A stretch of 64,000 nt of DNA from Bacteroidetes bacterium UBA1312 (GTDB lineage: Bacteria > Bacteroidota > Bacteroidia > Chitinophagales > Chitinophagaceae). Below, in pieces: positions 43,897 to 53,108 of the stretch. Position 1 is the stretch's first letter. The number at the start of each line of letters is the position of its first letter. The notes beneath the pieces are model-generated. The model was not told the origin of the DNA and did no database searches. It saw only the letters and a list, made by a program, of their open reading frames with translations. The position numbers and the translations under genes are program-made. Location: assembly GCA_002307135.1 (NCBI GenBank), contig DBTQ01000023.1:46362-110361 (forward strand). Direction: 5' to 3'.

Positions 43897-44916
43897 TCAA
43901 TAGCCTACTGATTTCAATTTATATTCTAATATTTTTTCATTCGGATCAAAAGGTTTCAGTTTATTCAAACCTAAATATTCAATTGCAGCTGCGATGAGTT
44001 CTTCTTGATTATTGTGCATTAATCCTTTTTGTTGCTGCGCAAAGATACCTGCTTCCAGTAAACAGGCTTCAGGCATTAATCCAATTAATTCGCTACCGGC
44101 AAGTGTTACACCTATTTCAGCACCCAAACGCGCGCATTCATTCCATGCTTTCAATGGTGAGGTGATTCTGTAATCTAAAAGATTAAGTGAAACCTGTGCT
44201 TGTTGGTAGTCCGCCATGTACCAACCGATGGCCCGCAGTTTAGGCAATGCTCCCGCGACTTTATATTTATGCCCGTCGATAGTTTGTGTATAGCCACTTT
44301 CCCTCAATCTTTGCGCTATCCAATGCGCTTTTTGTACATCATCCGTATGGAGTGAAATGTTGAATGCAACCAGAATATCTCGTGCTCCTATAACTGTTGC
44401 TCCATATTTTGGATTAAAGGTTTGCGAACCAAAATCAGGATACCATTCCGGTTGTTGCATTTTATCTGAGAGGCCTTCGTACTGACCTTTACGAATAACA
44501 GGTAAAGACCTTCTATAATCCTTGTCAGCAGAATATTCATACAAATAAACAGGTACCTGCAAATTTTCACCTACCATTTTGCCTAATGATTTAGAACAAG
44601 CAACAGCCTCTTCCATAGTCATTTCTCGTAAAGGGACCAAAGGGCAAACATCTGTTGCTCCAATACGTGGATGAACACCATCTTGCTGGCTCATATCAAT
44701 CAATTCCGCAGCTACCTTTATTGCATTAAAAGCAGCAAGTACTACCTGCTGAGGTGCCCCGGCAAAAGTCATTACAGTTCTATTAGCGGCAGGGCTTACA
44801 TCGACATGTAACAAAGCGACACCTTCGACCGATGCTATTGCAGCGGCAATGGTATTTATTGTAGTGGTATTTCTACCTTCACTAAAATTAGGTACACACT
44901 CAAGTAGCTGATTCAT
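43897..44916 (-). CDS. ftcD: Glutamate formimidoyltransferase (stand-alone)
   Basis: 339 residues. Histidine degradation: transfers the formimino group from formiminoglutamate to tetrahydrofolate. The start LLECVPNFSEGRNTTTINTI, the HVDVSPAANRTVMTFAG region, GVHPRIGATDVCPLVPL and KYGATVIGARDILVAFNISL are family marks. It lacks the cyclodeaminase half present in mammalian FTCD. Other hut genes are not visible nearby. A terminator at 44954 separates it from the unknown exported gene. Confidence 0.93.
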   Translation of the reverse strand: MNQLLECVPNFSEGRNTTTINTIAAAIASVEGVALLHVDVSPAANRTVMTFAGAPQQVVLAAFNAIKVAAELIDMSQQDGVHPRIGATDVCPLVPLREMTMEEAVACSKSLGKMVGENLQVPVYLYEYSADKDYRRSLPVIRKGQYEGLSDKMQQPEWYPDFGSQTFNPKYGATVIGARDILVAFNISLHTDDVQKAHWIAQRLRESGYTQTIDGHKYKVAGALPKLRAIGWYMADYQQAQVSLNLLDYRITSPLKAWNECARLGAEIGVTLAGSELIGLMPEACLLEAGIFAQQQKGLMHNNQEELIAAAIEYLGLNKLKPFDPNEKILEYKLKSVGY

Positions 44917-44953
44917 GATATTCCACTACAAATTTGAAACTTTTAGTTACAAA

Positions 44954-44993
44954 AAAACCGAAAAGGCATTATTTTATTTGCCTTTTCGGTTTT
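44954..44993 (-). terminator. Terminator between the exported unknown (45021) and ftcD
   Basis: Stem aaaaccgaaaaggca (44954-44968) with its complement at 44979-44993; loop ttattttatt. On the minus strand it ends the gene at 45021. Confidence 0.88.
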
Positions 44994-45020
44994 GATTAAT
45001 GAATAAACCCTAATGAATCA

Positions 45021-46679
45021 CTATTGAAATGTAATTAAAGCAGCCTGGCTATCGCGACCATGCTCACGGCCACGCACAATAATCTGATTATCTCCGGCCT
45101 CATCAAAATCGGTAACAGTAAGTCTTATTTTTTCTTCTTTGGTATTGAAGAGTTCTGACTTGGTCATTTTGCCATGTTCATCCACTTTTACAACTACCAT
45201 TACTCCTTTTTTTCCGTCCACAAAGGTGGAAGGTGTTTCGTTTGGCCTCAATTCTAAATTATCTTTATGATCCATAAAAAAGAAGTAACAGTTTTTCTTA
45301 AATGTAAACTGTTTGTAAGACATCTCACCAACGACATCTGAGCTTCCGCCCCCAAACATTTTGAATCCTCCACCTCTTCCTGATCCTCTTTGCTCTTTGG
45401 GTATTTTTTTCACCCACTGCAGTTCTCCGTCAGGAGCTATACTCATGGCCATAATATCGTCGTAATAATAGGTAACAGTGGTTGTGGTTGTACGACCATT
45501 ATAATTTGTAGTATAAACAACATGACTCTCTTCGCCAATGACCTGAATAGAACCATCTTCTTTAATGCTCACGTCTTTGAGTTTTAAATTAGGGGCTTCT
45601 GCTCCGTTCTTTTTGCTTTTACGCTCGATTCTTCTGCGTGTACGTGCCGACTCGTATGATTTTAAAACATCAAGCGGAAATTCATAAAGCCCTTTCTTGA
45701 TATTTTCCATTTTGTTTGTAGCTGTATTCAGTTTTTGTATAAACACACCGTCAACATCCCCTCCTATACGATTTTTTGAATAGTAACCGGATACGATTAT
45801 CTCGCCCTTGGGGTCTTCAGATATAATAGCGGAACTAACGTATTTTCCCGCAAAATCGAAAGGGATCACTTGTGGTTTTTCCTCACCTTTGCTCCATTTC
45901 AGCACGGCTAACTCGTTCAATCTTGATTCTTTATTTCTTTGGTTGGCCATAGTATATACATTGCCCTGATTGTCCACCTGATAGTCTTCATTGTTCAATG
46001 TTACCCCTTCAATAGACATTTCCGTTTCCCTTCCCCATATTAAATTCAGATTAGTATCAAAAACGAAAAGACCAAATTCATTATTGCTGTCATCGTCCCT
46101 TTTGTTAAGACGGGCACGATATTTTACCAGAATTTTTGATTTGTCATAAGAATAGTAAACTTTCCATTTGTTGGTACTGCCGTATCCATAGTCCAAGCCG
46201 GCACCACCGGAAAATAATTGAAATTTCACCAGTTTTGTTGAATGCAGAATTTCTTTTGCGGCGCCTTTCAACATACCGGTAGCGAGGTCGATTTCCTGAG
46301 CATACAAACCTTCCCGGTTTTCAGACCTATCCCAAGTAGAGAAAAACCAGAAAGATTTTTCACCTATCTGCAACATACATTCGCTGTCGTAGTGACTGGG
46401 CATCTCTGTAAGTTCTGCTTCTTTTTCACTGACCAAATGTAATTTGTTATCAAATTTCTGAAAAGACAAAGAGGCATCGTGTTTATGTCCTATTTGAATG
46501 TATCCGTCTTTTTCATTTCCTACAAACCCGAGGTCTTCATGCTTTTTGGGTAATACATATTCTTCTCCCCAGGAAAGTGTAATATTCTGGTCTGCTTTTT
46601 GTGCAGCAACATATTGGGGAATAATGGTTACCGCTGTCATTGCAGCCATTATGTACTGATAGGGCATTCTACATTTCAT
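45021..46679 (-). CDS. Large exported protein of unknown function
   Basis: 552 residues from ATG 46679; the frame opens earlier (46733), but only the shorter form gives a clean signal peptide (MKCRMPYQYIMAAMTAVTII ... AQK). The mature chain has regular strands with repeating patterns such as GNVYTMANQRNKESRLNEL and QVIPFDFAGKYVSSAII, plus KEDGSIQVIGEESHVVYTT, which suggests a beta-propeller-like or multi-blade fold without a recognisable signature (no Asp-box). No sorting domain is seen. Between terminators on both sides, so monocistronic. Confidence 0.7.
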   Translation of the reverse strand: MKCRMPYQYIMAAMTAVTIIPQYVAAQKADQNITLSWGEEYVLPKKHEDLGFVGNEKDGYIQIGHKHDASLSFQKFDNKLHLVSEKEAELTEMPSHYDSECMLQIGEKSFWFFSTWDRSENREGLYAQEIDLATGMLKGAAKEILHSTKLVKFQLFSGGAGLDYGYGSTNKWKVYYSYDKSKILVKYRARLNKRDDDSNNEFGLFVFDTNLNLIWGRETEMSIEGVTLNNEDYQVDNQGNVYTMANQRNKESRLNELAVLKWSKGEEKPQVIPFDFAGKYVSSAIISEDPKGEIIVSGYYSKNRIGGDVDGVFIQKLNTATNKMENIKKGLYEFPLDVLKSYESARTRRRIERKSKKNGAEAPNLKLKDVSIKEDGSIQVIGEESHVVYTTNYNGRTTTTTVTYYYDDIMAMSIAPDGELQWVKKIPKEQRGSGRGGGFKMFGGGSSDVVGEMSYKQFTFKKNCYFFFMDHKDNLELRPNETPSTFVDGKKGVMVVVKVDEHGKMTKSELFNTKEEKIRLTVTDFDEAGDNQIIVRGREHGRDSQAALITFQ

Positions 46680-46807
46680 GCGTTTACTTGTTTTTAGCGC
46701 GCACAAAGTAGTGGTAATGCGTAACGTATGCAAATATTTGTTGCTTTTTTTTTTAAAATTTATTTAATGGTTATTATTAAATAGTTGCTGCTATAACTGA
46801 CATAAAA

Positions 46808-46840
46808 AGGAGCACACATTCTTATAAAATGTGTGCTCCT
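46808..46840 (-). terminator. Terminator after citrate synthase
   Basis: Stem aggagcacacatt (46808-46820) with complement at 46828-46840; on the minus strand a T-run follows (tttttatg). Confidence 0.88.
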
Positions 46841-46860
46841 CTATGTTTTATTTGGACAAT

Positions 46861-48177
46861 TTATTTTACGGCTTCTTTAGCAATGTATTCTTTTATCCAA
46901 GTTGTAGTCATTGATTTTGGACGTTCCAACGGGAAGCCTAAAGCTCTATCCCAGCAAAGACTTGCCAATACGCCTAATGCACGGCTAACGCCAAACAATA
47001 CCGTGTAAAAGTCTTCTTCTACCAATCCGTAATGTTTCAACAAAGAGCCGGAATGGGCATCCACATTAGGCCATGGGTTTTTGATTTTTCCAGTGTTTTC
47101 TAATATTGCAGGAGCCACTTCATAAACATTCCAAACTGTTTGTACTGTTGGATCATCAGGACAATGCACTTTTGCAAATTCCATTTGAGCAGTAAAACGA
47201 GGGTCTGTTTTGCGCAATACAGCATGACCATAACCTGGTACTACTTTACCATCGAGCAATGTTTTCTTAATGTAATCTGCTATTTGTTCTTTTGATGGTT
47301 GTAATGTGCCTAATTCTTTTTGGAGCTCTTCAATCCAACGAATCACCTCTTGATTAGCCAGACCATGCAATGGTCCTGCAAGACCTGTCATACCAGCAGC
47401 AAAAGACAAATAAGGATCGCTTAATGCAGAACCAACCAAATGTGTAGCATGAGCGGAAACATTACCGCCTTCGTGGTCCGCATGAATAGTCATATACAAG
47501 CGCATCAATTCCACAAAACCATTATCCTCATAACCCAACATGTGTGCGAAATTAGCTGACCAATCCAACATACCATCGGGTTGTATATGCTCTCCTCCTT
47601 TATATTTTCGACGATAGATATATGCTGCCACACGTGGTAAGCGAGCAATCAAAGTCATTGTATCTTCGTACGTATAATTCCAATATTCTTTTTTATTGAT
47701 ACCATCATTGTATGCTTTCGCAAATTTAGATTCTGTTTGTAATGCCAAAACTGCAATACTAAACTGAGTCATAGGATGGGTAGTAACAGGTAAAGATTCT
47801 ATAACATCGAAAACATGATTAGGAACATGTGAGCGACGAGCCCAAGTAGAAGAGATATGTTCTACGTCTTCATGAGTTGGTAATTCTCCAATAAGCATCA
47901 AATGAAATAAACCTTCTGGTAATGGTTCTTTTCCGCCTTCCGCATGTGGTAATTTTTCTCTTAATTCAGGAATCGAATAACCGCGAAAACGGATACCTTC
48001 ATTTGAATCAAGCAAAGAGGTTTCGGTAATCAATCCAGGAATACCACGCATTCCCTGATAAGCTTGAGCAATAGTAACTTCCCCCAATGAAAGGTCACCA
48101 TGCTCGGCAATTAGTTTTTTAATTTCAGCCGATTGTTTATCAGCTACTTCTTTGAAATGGTCTTTGATGTAACCCAT
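46861..48177 (-). CDS. gltA: Citrate synthase, mitochondrial-like
   Basis: 438 residues. Condenses acetyl-CoA with oxaloacetate in the TCA cycle. It matches the animal/mitochondrial form: [47 protein letters not shown] and [15 protein letters not shown] are close to the pig-heart enzyme, with the catalytic His in [12 protein letters not shown], the substrate His in GYGHAV, and Asp in WPNVDAHSG. Type II hexameric enzymes of enterobacteria look different. The leader is 66 bp with a TATCTTTG element at 48243-48250. Confidence 0.95.
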   Translation of the reverse strand: MGYIKDHFKEVADKQSAEIKKLIAEHGDLSLGEVTIAQAYQGMRGIPGLITETSLLDSNEGIRFRGYSIPELREKLPHAEGGKEPLPEGLFHLMLIGELPTHEDVEHISSTWARRSHVPNHVFDVIESLPVTTHPMTQFSIAVLALQTESKFAKAYNDGINKKEYWNYTYEDTMTLIARLPRVAAYIYRRKYKGGEHIQPDGMLDWSANFAHMLGYEDNGFVELMRLYMTIHADHEGGNVSAHATHLVGSALSDPYLSFAAGMTGLAGPLHGLANQEVIRWIEELQKELGTLQPSKEQIADYIKKTLLDGKVVPGYGHAVLRKTDPRFTAQMEFAKVHCPDDPTVQTVWNVYEVAPAILENTGKIKNPWPNVDAHSGSLLKHYGLVEEDFYTVLFGVSRALGVLASLCWDRALGFPLERPKSMTTTWIKEYIAKEAVK

Positions 48178-48434
48178 GACTATGAGAGATATTTTTATAA
48201 AATGATTGGATACTTTTTTACTCGTACTTTTTTCAACAGTCGCAAAGATAACAAAACAATACTTACGAAATAAGGCGAAATATCAAGTAATTGTTATAAA
48301 TCGAAATATTTTTCATTAGCAATACGATCGGCTAAAAACCGCCATTATTGAGCCTTTCATAGATCTTGTTCCATAAATAAAATGGCAAGTACATATTGCT
48401 TTGATTTACTGTATTCGATAAAAGAGAACAACCC
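48178..48434. other. Gap between the M1 peptidase gene and citrate synthase
   Basis: Contains the citrate synthase leader and its likely -7 element (TATCTTTG, minus strand, 48243-48250). No coding sequence or RNA gene recognised in the rest. Confidence 0.5.
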
Positions 48435-50141
48435 TTAATGGGTAATTTGAATTATACTTTCCGATCCCGGATGTTCATCCTTTATCAAAAATTCTTTGGA
48501 AAACAGAATGTCCTGTTTATTAGTTTTTAATTTTATTGTTTGCCATATTTCATTTACTCGTATTTGCTTATTTGCACGATCAATAAAAACAGTTAAAGGC
48601 AAACTGAACCCGGGTACAACATGAGTAAAACGATAGTACAAGCGTTTATGCGCTACATACCATTCCAAAACAGGAATATCAACAGTACGCAGGTATTGGT
48701 CAAACAATGGTGTAAAATCATGCCTGGTATATTGATCAACCAATGATATTATATCTTGCGTTGAGACCTGTTTGTGATAGAATTTCTTATTGATTTCATG
48801 CAGTAAAGAACGAAATTTTTCATCATCATTCATGACCAGCCGAATAGTATGAATAAGTGCACTCCCTTTGTCATACTTGTCTGCACTTCCTTCATCGTTT
48901 ACACCATAACTACCGATAACAGGCCGGTCATTTTTAATATTCTTCCATTCTCCACGGCAATATTCAAATGCTTTTTCTTTACCAAATTGACATTCGGCAA
49001 ACAGGGTCTCTGAATAAGTAGTAAAGCCTTCATGAATCCAATTGTCTGCAATATCAGTAGCTGTAATGCTGTTGCCAAACCATTCGTGTCCGCTTTCGTG
49101 TACGATTATGAAATCGAACAACAAACCAACACCAGTACTGCTTCTGTCTCTGCCTTTGTAACCTTGTACATAGTTATTGCCATAAGCAATAGCACTCTGA
49201 TGTTCCATGCCTAAAAAGGGAGCCTCAACTATTTTATAACCGTCTTCGTAAAACGGATAGGAACCAAACCAATATTCAAAGCAATGCAACATAGGCTTTA
49301 CCTGCCTGAATTGTTCACGCGCCTTTTCTTCGTTATTGTGTAATGCATAAAAATTCAAATCAAGATTTCCATCTATTCCATGGAGTGAATCATTCCAGTT
49401 CACATAATCACCAAGATAAAATGTCGCATCATAAGTATTGATAGGATTTTCAATTTTCCACCACATATCAGTAACACGTATTGTAATTTCACCCGTAAGC
49501 GAATCATGCAATGTATCAGCGGCAATTTTTAGCCTACCATTACTTACAAAATCTAATGTTCCTAAATCATGAGGTTGATAAATGATCATGCCACTGTCAG
49601 GTTCATCTCCTTGATAATCCTTACAAGGCCACCAACTACTGGCGCCCAAGCCTTGACACGCTACCGATATCCAAGGTTTACCAGTACTATCTTTAGTCCA
49701 AATAAAGCCACCATCCCAAGGTGGTTTTACCGCTTCGCGGGGTTTACCATGATAAAACAATTGAAGCTCCGATACATCTTTCCAAACATATTTTGAGAAG
49801 GAATCTTTTAACCAATATACATTTCCTTCCCGTACAAAATTGCGAAATGGCTTACCATTAAAAACAGCGCTATCCAACAGCATCGGTTCCTGCAAATCTA
49901 TTTGGATACTATCGTGTACTTTACCAACTATAGTAAATTGGATCGTATGCGTACCTTTTATACTTCGGGCTGCTGTATCTACGTCAAAACGTAATGAATA
50001 TTGTTGCACATTCCACCAATCCCTGCCTCGTCCATTACTGCCTCGTAACGTATCTTGGCGAGTAAAAGCAAACAGGGTATTTGCCATAAGCAAACACCCT
50101 GTTGTAATTAATATTATTGAGCTAACAAAGCTTTTATTCAT
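48435..50141 (-). CDS. Exported M1-family zinc metallopeptidase
   Basis: 568 residues from ATG 50141 (the frame opens five codons upstream). Signal peptide (SFVSSIILITTGCLLMANTLFA). M1 aminopeptidase domain with HESGHEWFGN (HExxH) and the downstream Glu in WIHEGFTTYSE, plus the exopeptidase sequence GMEHQSAIAYG in place of the GAMEN loop. Expected in the periplasm, releasing N-terminal residues from peptides. Last gene of a minus-strand run that begins at recQ; it follows the FKBP gene by 15 bp. Confidence 0.93.
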   Translation of the reverse strand: MNKSFVSSIILITTGCLLMANTLFAFTRQDTLRGSNGRGRDWWNVQQYSLRFDVDTAARSIKGTHTIQFTIVGKVHDSIQIDLQEPMLLDSAVFNGKPFRNFVREGNVYWLKDSFSKYVWKDVSELQLFYHGKPREAVKPPWDGGFIWTKDSTGKPWISVACQGLGASSWWPCKDYQGDEPDSGMIIYQPHDLGTLDFVSNGRLKIAADTLHDSLTGEITIRVTDMWWKIENPINTYDATFYLGDYVNWNDSLHGIDGNLDLNFYALHNNEEKAREQFRQVKPMLHCFEYWFGSYPFYEDGYKIVEAPFLGMEHQSAIAYGNNYVQGYKGRDRSSTGVGLLFDFIIVHESGHEWFGNSITATDIADNWIHEGFTTYSETLFAECQFGKEKAFEYCRGEWKNIKNDRPVIGSYGVNDEGSADKYDKGSALIHTIRLVMNDDEKFRSLLHEINKKFYHKQVSTQDIISLVDQYTRHDFTPLFDQYLRTVDIPVLEWYVAHKRLYYRFTHVVPGFSLPLTVFIDRANKQIRVNEIWQTIKLKTNKQDILFSKEFLIKDEHPGSESIIQITH

Positions 50142-50156
50142 CCCTAAATGTACCAA

Positions 50157-51128
50157 TTAGTTTTTAGGTTCTTGAGCTTGTGTTGGAGCTACTTCTGCGT
50201 CTTTAATATCCTTAACTTCTACATCAAAGATCAATACAGAATTTGGTGGTATTGCAGCACTTGGGCTTCTTTCACCATAAGCCATTGGACTTGGGATATA
50301 CAAAGTCGCTTTAGAACCTTTTTTCAACAAACCAACACCAACATCCCATCCTGGGATAACTTGGCCTTGACCTAAGTTGAAACTAAATGGTTCTACATGT
50401 TTAAAGGCACTATCGACATTCGAATCGAATTTCTTACCATCCATTGTTTTTCCAGTGTAGTTTACACTCACTTTTTTACCAATTCGGGCTGTATCACCTG
50501 TACCTACTTTATTCATCGTATAATACATACCAGATGGATGTTTGATTGCCTTGATATTGTTTTTAGCAAAATAAGCTTTCAACAATTTTTCGTCAGCTTC
50601 CATTTGTGCTTTACCTTTTGCAGCTTTTTCTTTAAAAGCTTCTGCCTGGCCTTTCACTTTCACCATTACTATTTCCTGATCAAACATTACACCCGCTTCT
50701 TTCTTCATCCAAGGAGCAGCAGGTGCGCCCATTTTCAGAATTGTATCCAAAGGCATACGGAATGTAGCACTATCGCCTTCAGATAACATTTGAAAACCAT
50801 CCATCAAATCATAACGAGGTTGTTGTGGTGGACGAACTTGAAGTTCAAAAGGTTCATTTTTATTAACCACTCGGGAGCTAAATAATACGCTATCACCTAC
50901 ATGGGCTTTAGTATGAATTGTAATAAAATCACCAACCTGTGGTTTTTTACCTGTGCCTTTTTTCCAAACACGGTAACTAAGACCATCACTCAATTCAGTC
51001 CAACCGTTTTCTGTTTTTACAACTGTTACTGTATTAGCTACAAAGGATTCTTTTTGATTTTGAGCCATTGCAGTATCAGTGCTTGAAATTGCAAACAGTG
51101 CAATTGGCAGTGCTAATATTTTCTTCAT
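50157..51128 (-). CDS. Exported FKBP-type peptidyl-prolyl isomerase
   Basis: 323 residues. Signal peptide ending TAMAQ at about 22. Two FKBP-like domains: a degenerate N-terminal one (about 45-165, LSYRVWKKGTGKKPQVGDFITIHTKAHVG) and a good C-terminal one (about 200-305) with VSVNYTGKTMDGKKFDSN, GQVIPGWDVGVGLLKKGSKATLYIPSPMAYGERSP and VLIFDVEV. A linker of charged residues with many Lys and Ala joins them. Tail of Pro/Gln. Tandem paralogue of the next gene. Confidence 0.92.
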   Translation of the reverse strand: MKKILALPIALFAISSTDTAMAQNQKESFVANTVTVVKTENGWTELSDGLSYRVWKKGTGKKPQVGDFITIHTKAHVGDSVLFSSRVVNKNEPFELQVRPPQQPRYDLMDGFQMLSEGDSATFRMPLDTILKMGAPAAPWMKKEAGVMFDQEIVMVKVKGQAEAFKEKAAKGKAQMEADEKLLKAYFAKNNIKAIKHPSGMYYTMNKVGTGDTARIGKKVSVNYTGKTMDGKKFDSNVDSAFKHVEPFSFNLGQGQVIPGWDVGVGLLKKGSKATLYIPSPMAYGERSPSAAIPPNSVLIFDVEVKDIKDAEVAPTQAQEPKN

Positions 51129-51165
51129 ATTGATTGTGTTTTCTAAGAAATAAGTTGTTTACTAA

Positions 51166-52041
51166 TTATTTAATGTCTAATAATTGAACGTCAAAAACCA
51201 AAATGCCATTTGCAGGAATTTTTGGATTAGGGCTTTGAGCACCATAAGCCAAAGTACTTGGTACATACAATGTCGCTTTAGCGCCTTTTTTCAACAACGC
51301 AATACCTTCGTCCCATCCTGGAATAACCTGACCTTGACCAATTGGGAATTCCAAAGGTTTAACGTGCTGAAATTCTTGTTCTAAATTAGAATCAAAAACA
51401 ACACCGTCAATTGTTTTACCAGTATAATTTACACTTACAGTTTTACCCGGAGTTGGATTTTCACCTGCACCTAGAGTCGCTATTACGTAATATAGTCCAG
51501 AAGCTGTTTTTTGAGCTTTTATATTATTCTTAGTGAAATAATCCGTTAATATTTTATCATCCACCTGAGCTTGTGCTGAAGCTTTTTCTTTTGCTTCTTT
51601 TTGAGCTTGATCTTTTGTTTTTACAGATACCAACACAAATTGATATTCTAATTTATCAGTAGGCTTAGCAAACGTAAACATTTTGTGCATATTCGAATCA
51701 ATTTCGGTACGAATAACTACACTATCACCAGGAGTCAACATTGTCAATACTTCTGTTGGATCCATTTTCTTATTAGCCGCAGGAACTTCTTGTAACATTT
51801 TCTGAACAGGTTGTCCGTTCATTGCTTTACGAGTATCAGCCAACACACTATCTCCGATCTTAACAATCATGTGGTATTCGATAATGTCGCCAATTTTAGG
51901 CATTTGCGTACCAGGTACATCTTTTACGATATTGTATTCAATACCGTCTTTTGTTTTTTTGAAACCGCCGTTTTGTTTACAGGCAGAGAATCCAACTAAT
52001 GTAGCTCCTAATAGGGCAATTGGGATAATTTGTTTGAACAT
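51166..52041 (-). CDS. Lipoprotein FKBP-type peptidyl-prolyl isomerase
   Basis: 291 residues. A lipobox LVGFSAC gives a lipid anchor near residue 20. As in its neighbour, an N-terminal degenerate FKBP-like half is followed by a canonical domain with VSVNYTGKTIDGVVFDSN and GQVIPGWDEGIALLKKGAKATLYVPSTLAYGAQSP. It lies 37 bp upstream of the other FKBP gene and 24 bp after nrnA. The pair arose by duplication, probably with one periplasmic and one membrane-bound foldase. Confidence 0.92.
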   Translation of the reverse strand: MFKQIIPIALLGATLVGFSACKQNGGFKKTKDGIEYNIVKDVPGTQMPKIGDIIEYHMIVKIGDSVLADTRKAMNGQPVQKMLQEVPAANKKMDPTEVLTMLTPGDSVVIRTEIDSNMHKMFTFAKPTDKLEYQFVLVSVKTKDQAQKEAKEKASAQAQVDDKILTDYFTKNNIKAQKTASGLYYVIATLGAGENPTPGKTVSVNYTGKTIDGVVFDSNLEQEFQHVKPLEFPIGQGQVIPGWDEGIALLKKGAKATLYVPSTLAYGAQSPNPKIPANGILVFDVQLLDIK

Positions 52042-52065
52042 AAAATTGAGATGATTATAAAATTT

Positions 52066-53067
52066 TTAATTTTGGGGGTGAATTTCGGATAAAATTTCCT
52101 TAAATCGTAATATTGTTTCAATAAAATCTTGTGAAGACTGTCCACCTGAAGCATTAAAGTGCCCGCCACCATTGAAATAGTTGCGTGAAAATGAATTGAC
52201 ATCAAAGCTTCCTTTACTTCTAAATGACATCTTAATACCGTCTTTTCGTTCAATGATAAGTGTAGAGAAAGAGATCCCAGCAATGCTTAGTGGATAATTT
52301 ACTAACCCCTCTGTGTCGCCTGTCTGTACAAAAAAATCATCTAAGTCCGCCTTCGAAATTGTAATTAGCCCTGCATTATATTCCGGAAAAATTTCCATTT
52401 TCTCTTTCAATACATGACCTACCAAACGCATTCTCTGTTCCGACCAAGAATCATAAACATGCTCATGTATTGGAGTATGCTGCAGGCCTTTTCGCATTAA
52501 ATCGGCAATCATTTCATGTACACTTGCAGTGCAGGCCGGGAATCGAAACGAGCCAGTATCAGTCATTACACCTGTGTATAAACAAGCTCCGATAGTAGCA
52601 TCTATAAGCTCATTGTCATTGGCGAGATTTATAAAATCATAAACTAATTCACATGTACTGCTCTTTTCTGCAATACTCATTCCAAATTCGAAACTCGGCT
52701 TTGGGAACATGTGATGATCAATCAACACCTTGGGTTGCACTGCATGTTCCAACAAAGACTCCATACTTTTCACTCTGCTCAAATCATTAAAGTCGAGGCA
52801 AAAGATAATATCTGCCTCATTAATTGCTTGAGTAGCAAGTTTAGGTTCTGCTTCATAATTGAGTACCAATTCAATACCCGGTATCCAGCTCAGAAAATCA
52901 GGTACTTCGCTCGGAGAAACAGGTGTAACAATATGGTTTTTCTTTATAAAGTAATGTGCTAATGCCATCATACTACCAATGGCATCGCCATCAGGTTTAT
53001 GATGCGTTGTTATAAATATTCTTTTAGGCGATTGCAGTAACGCAAATGTATCCTGAATTGGTTTCAT
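52066..53067 (-). CDS. nrnA: DHH-family phosphoesterase, NrnA-like
   Basis: 333 residues. Degrades short RNA oligomers (nanoRNA) and dephosphorylates pAp. DHH marks: TTHHKPDGDAIGSMMALAHY, ICLDFNDLSR, VLIDHHMFPKPS, MTDTGSFRFPA, and the DHHA1 motif NGGGHFNASGG. Sits between the recQ gene and the lipoprotein FKBP gene. pAp activity is a family inference. Confidence 0.94.
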   Translation of the reverse strand: MKPIQDTFALLQSPKRIFITTHHKPDGDAIGSMMALAHYFIKKNHIVTPVSPSEVPDFLSWIPGIELVLNYEAEPKLATQAINEADIIFCLDFNDLSRVKSMESLLEHAVQPKVLIDHHMFPKPSFEFGMSIAEKSSTCELVYDFINLANDNELIDATIGACLYTGVMTDTGSFRFPACTASVHEMIADLMRKGLQHTPIHEHVYDSWSEQRMRLVGHVLKEKMEIFPEYNAGLITISKADLDDFFVQTGDTEGLVNYPLSIAGISFSTLIIERKDGIKMSFRSKGSFDVNSFSRNYFNGGGHFNASGGQSSQDFIETILRFKEILSEIHPQN

Positions 53068-53108
53068 CTATCTATATAATTGTTATTGGCAATATCTTCT
53101 ATATTTTT

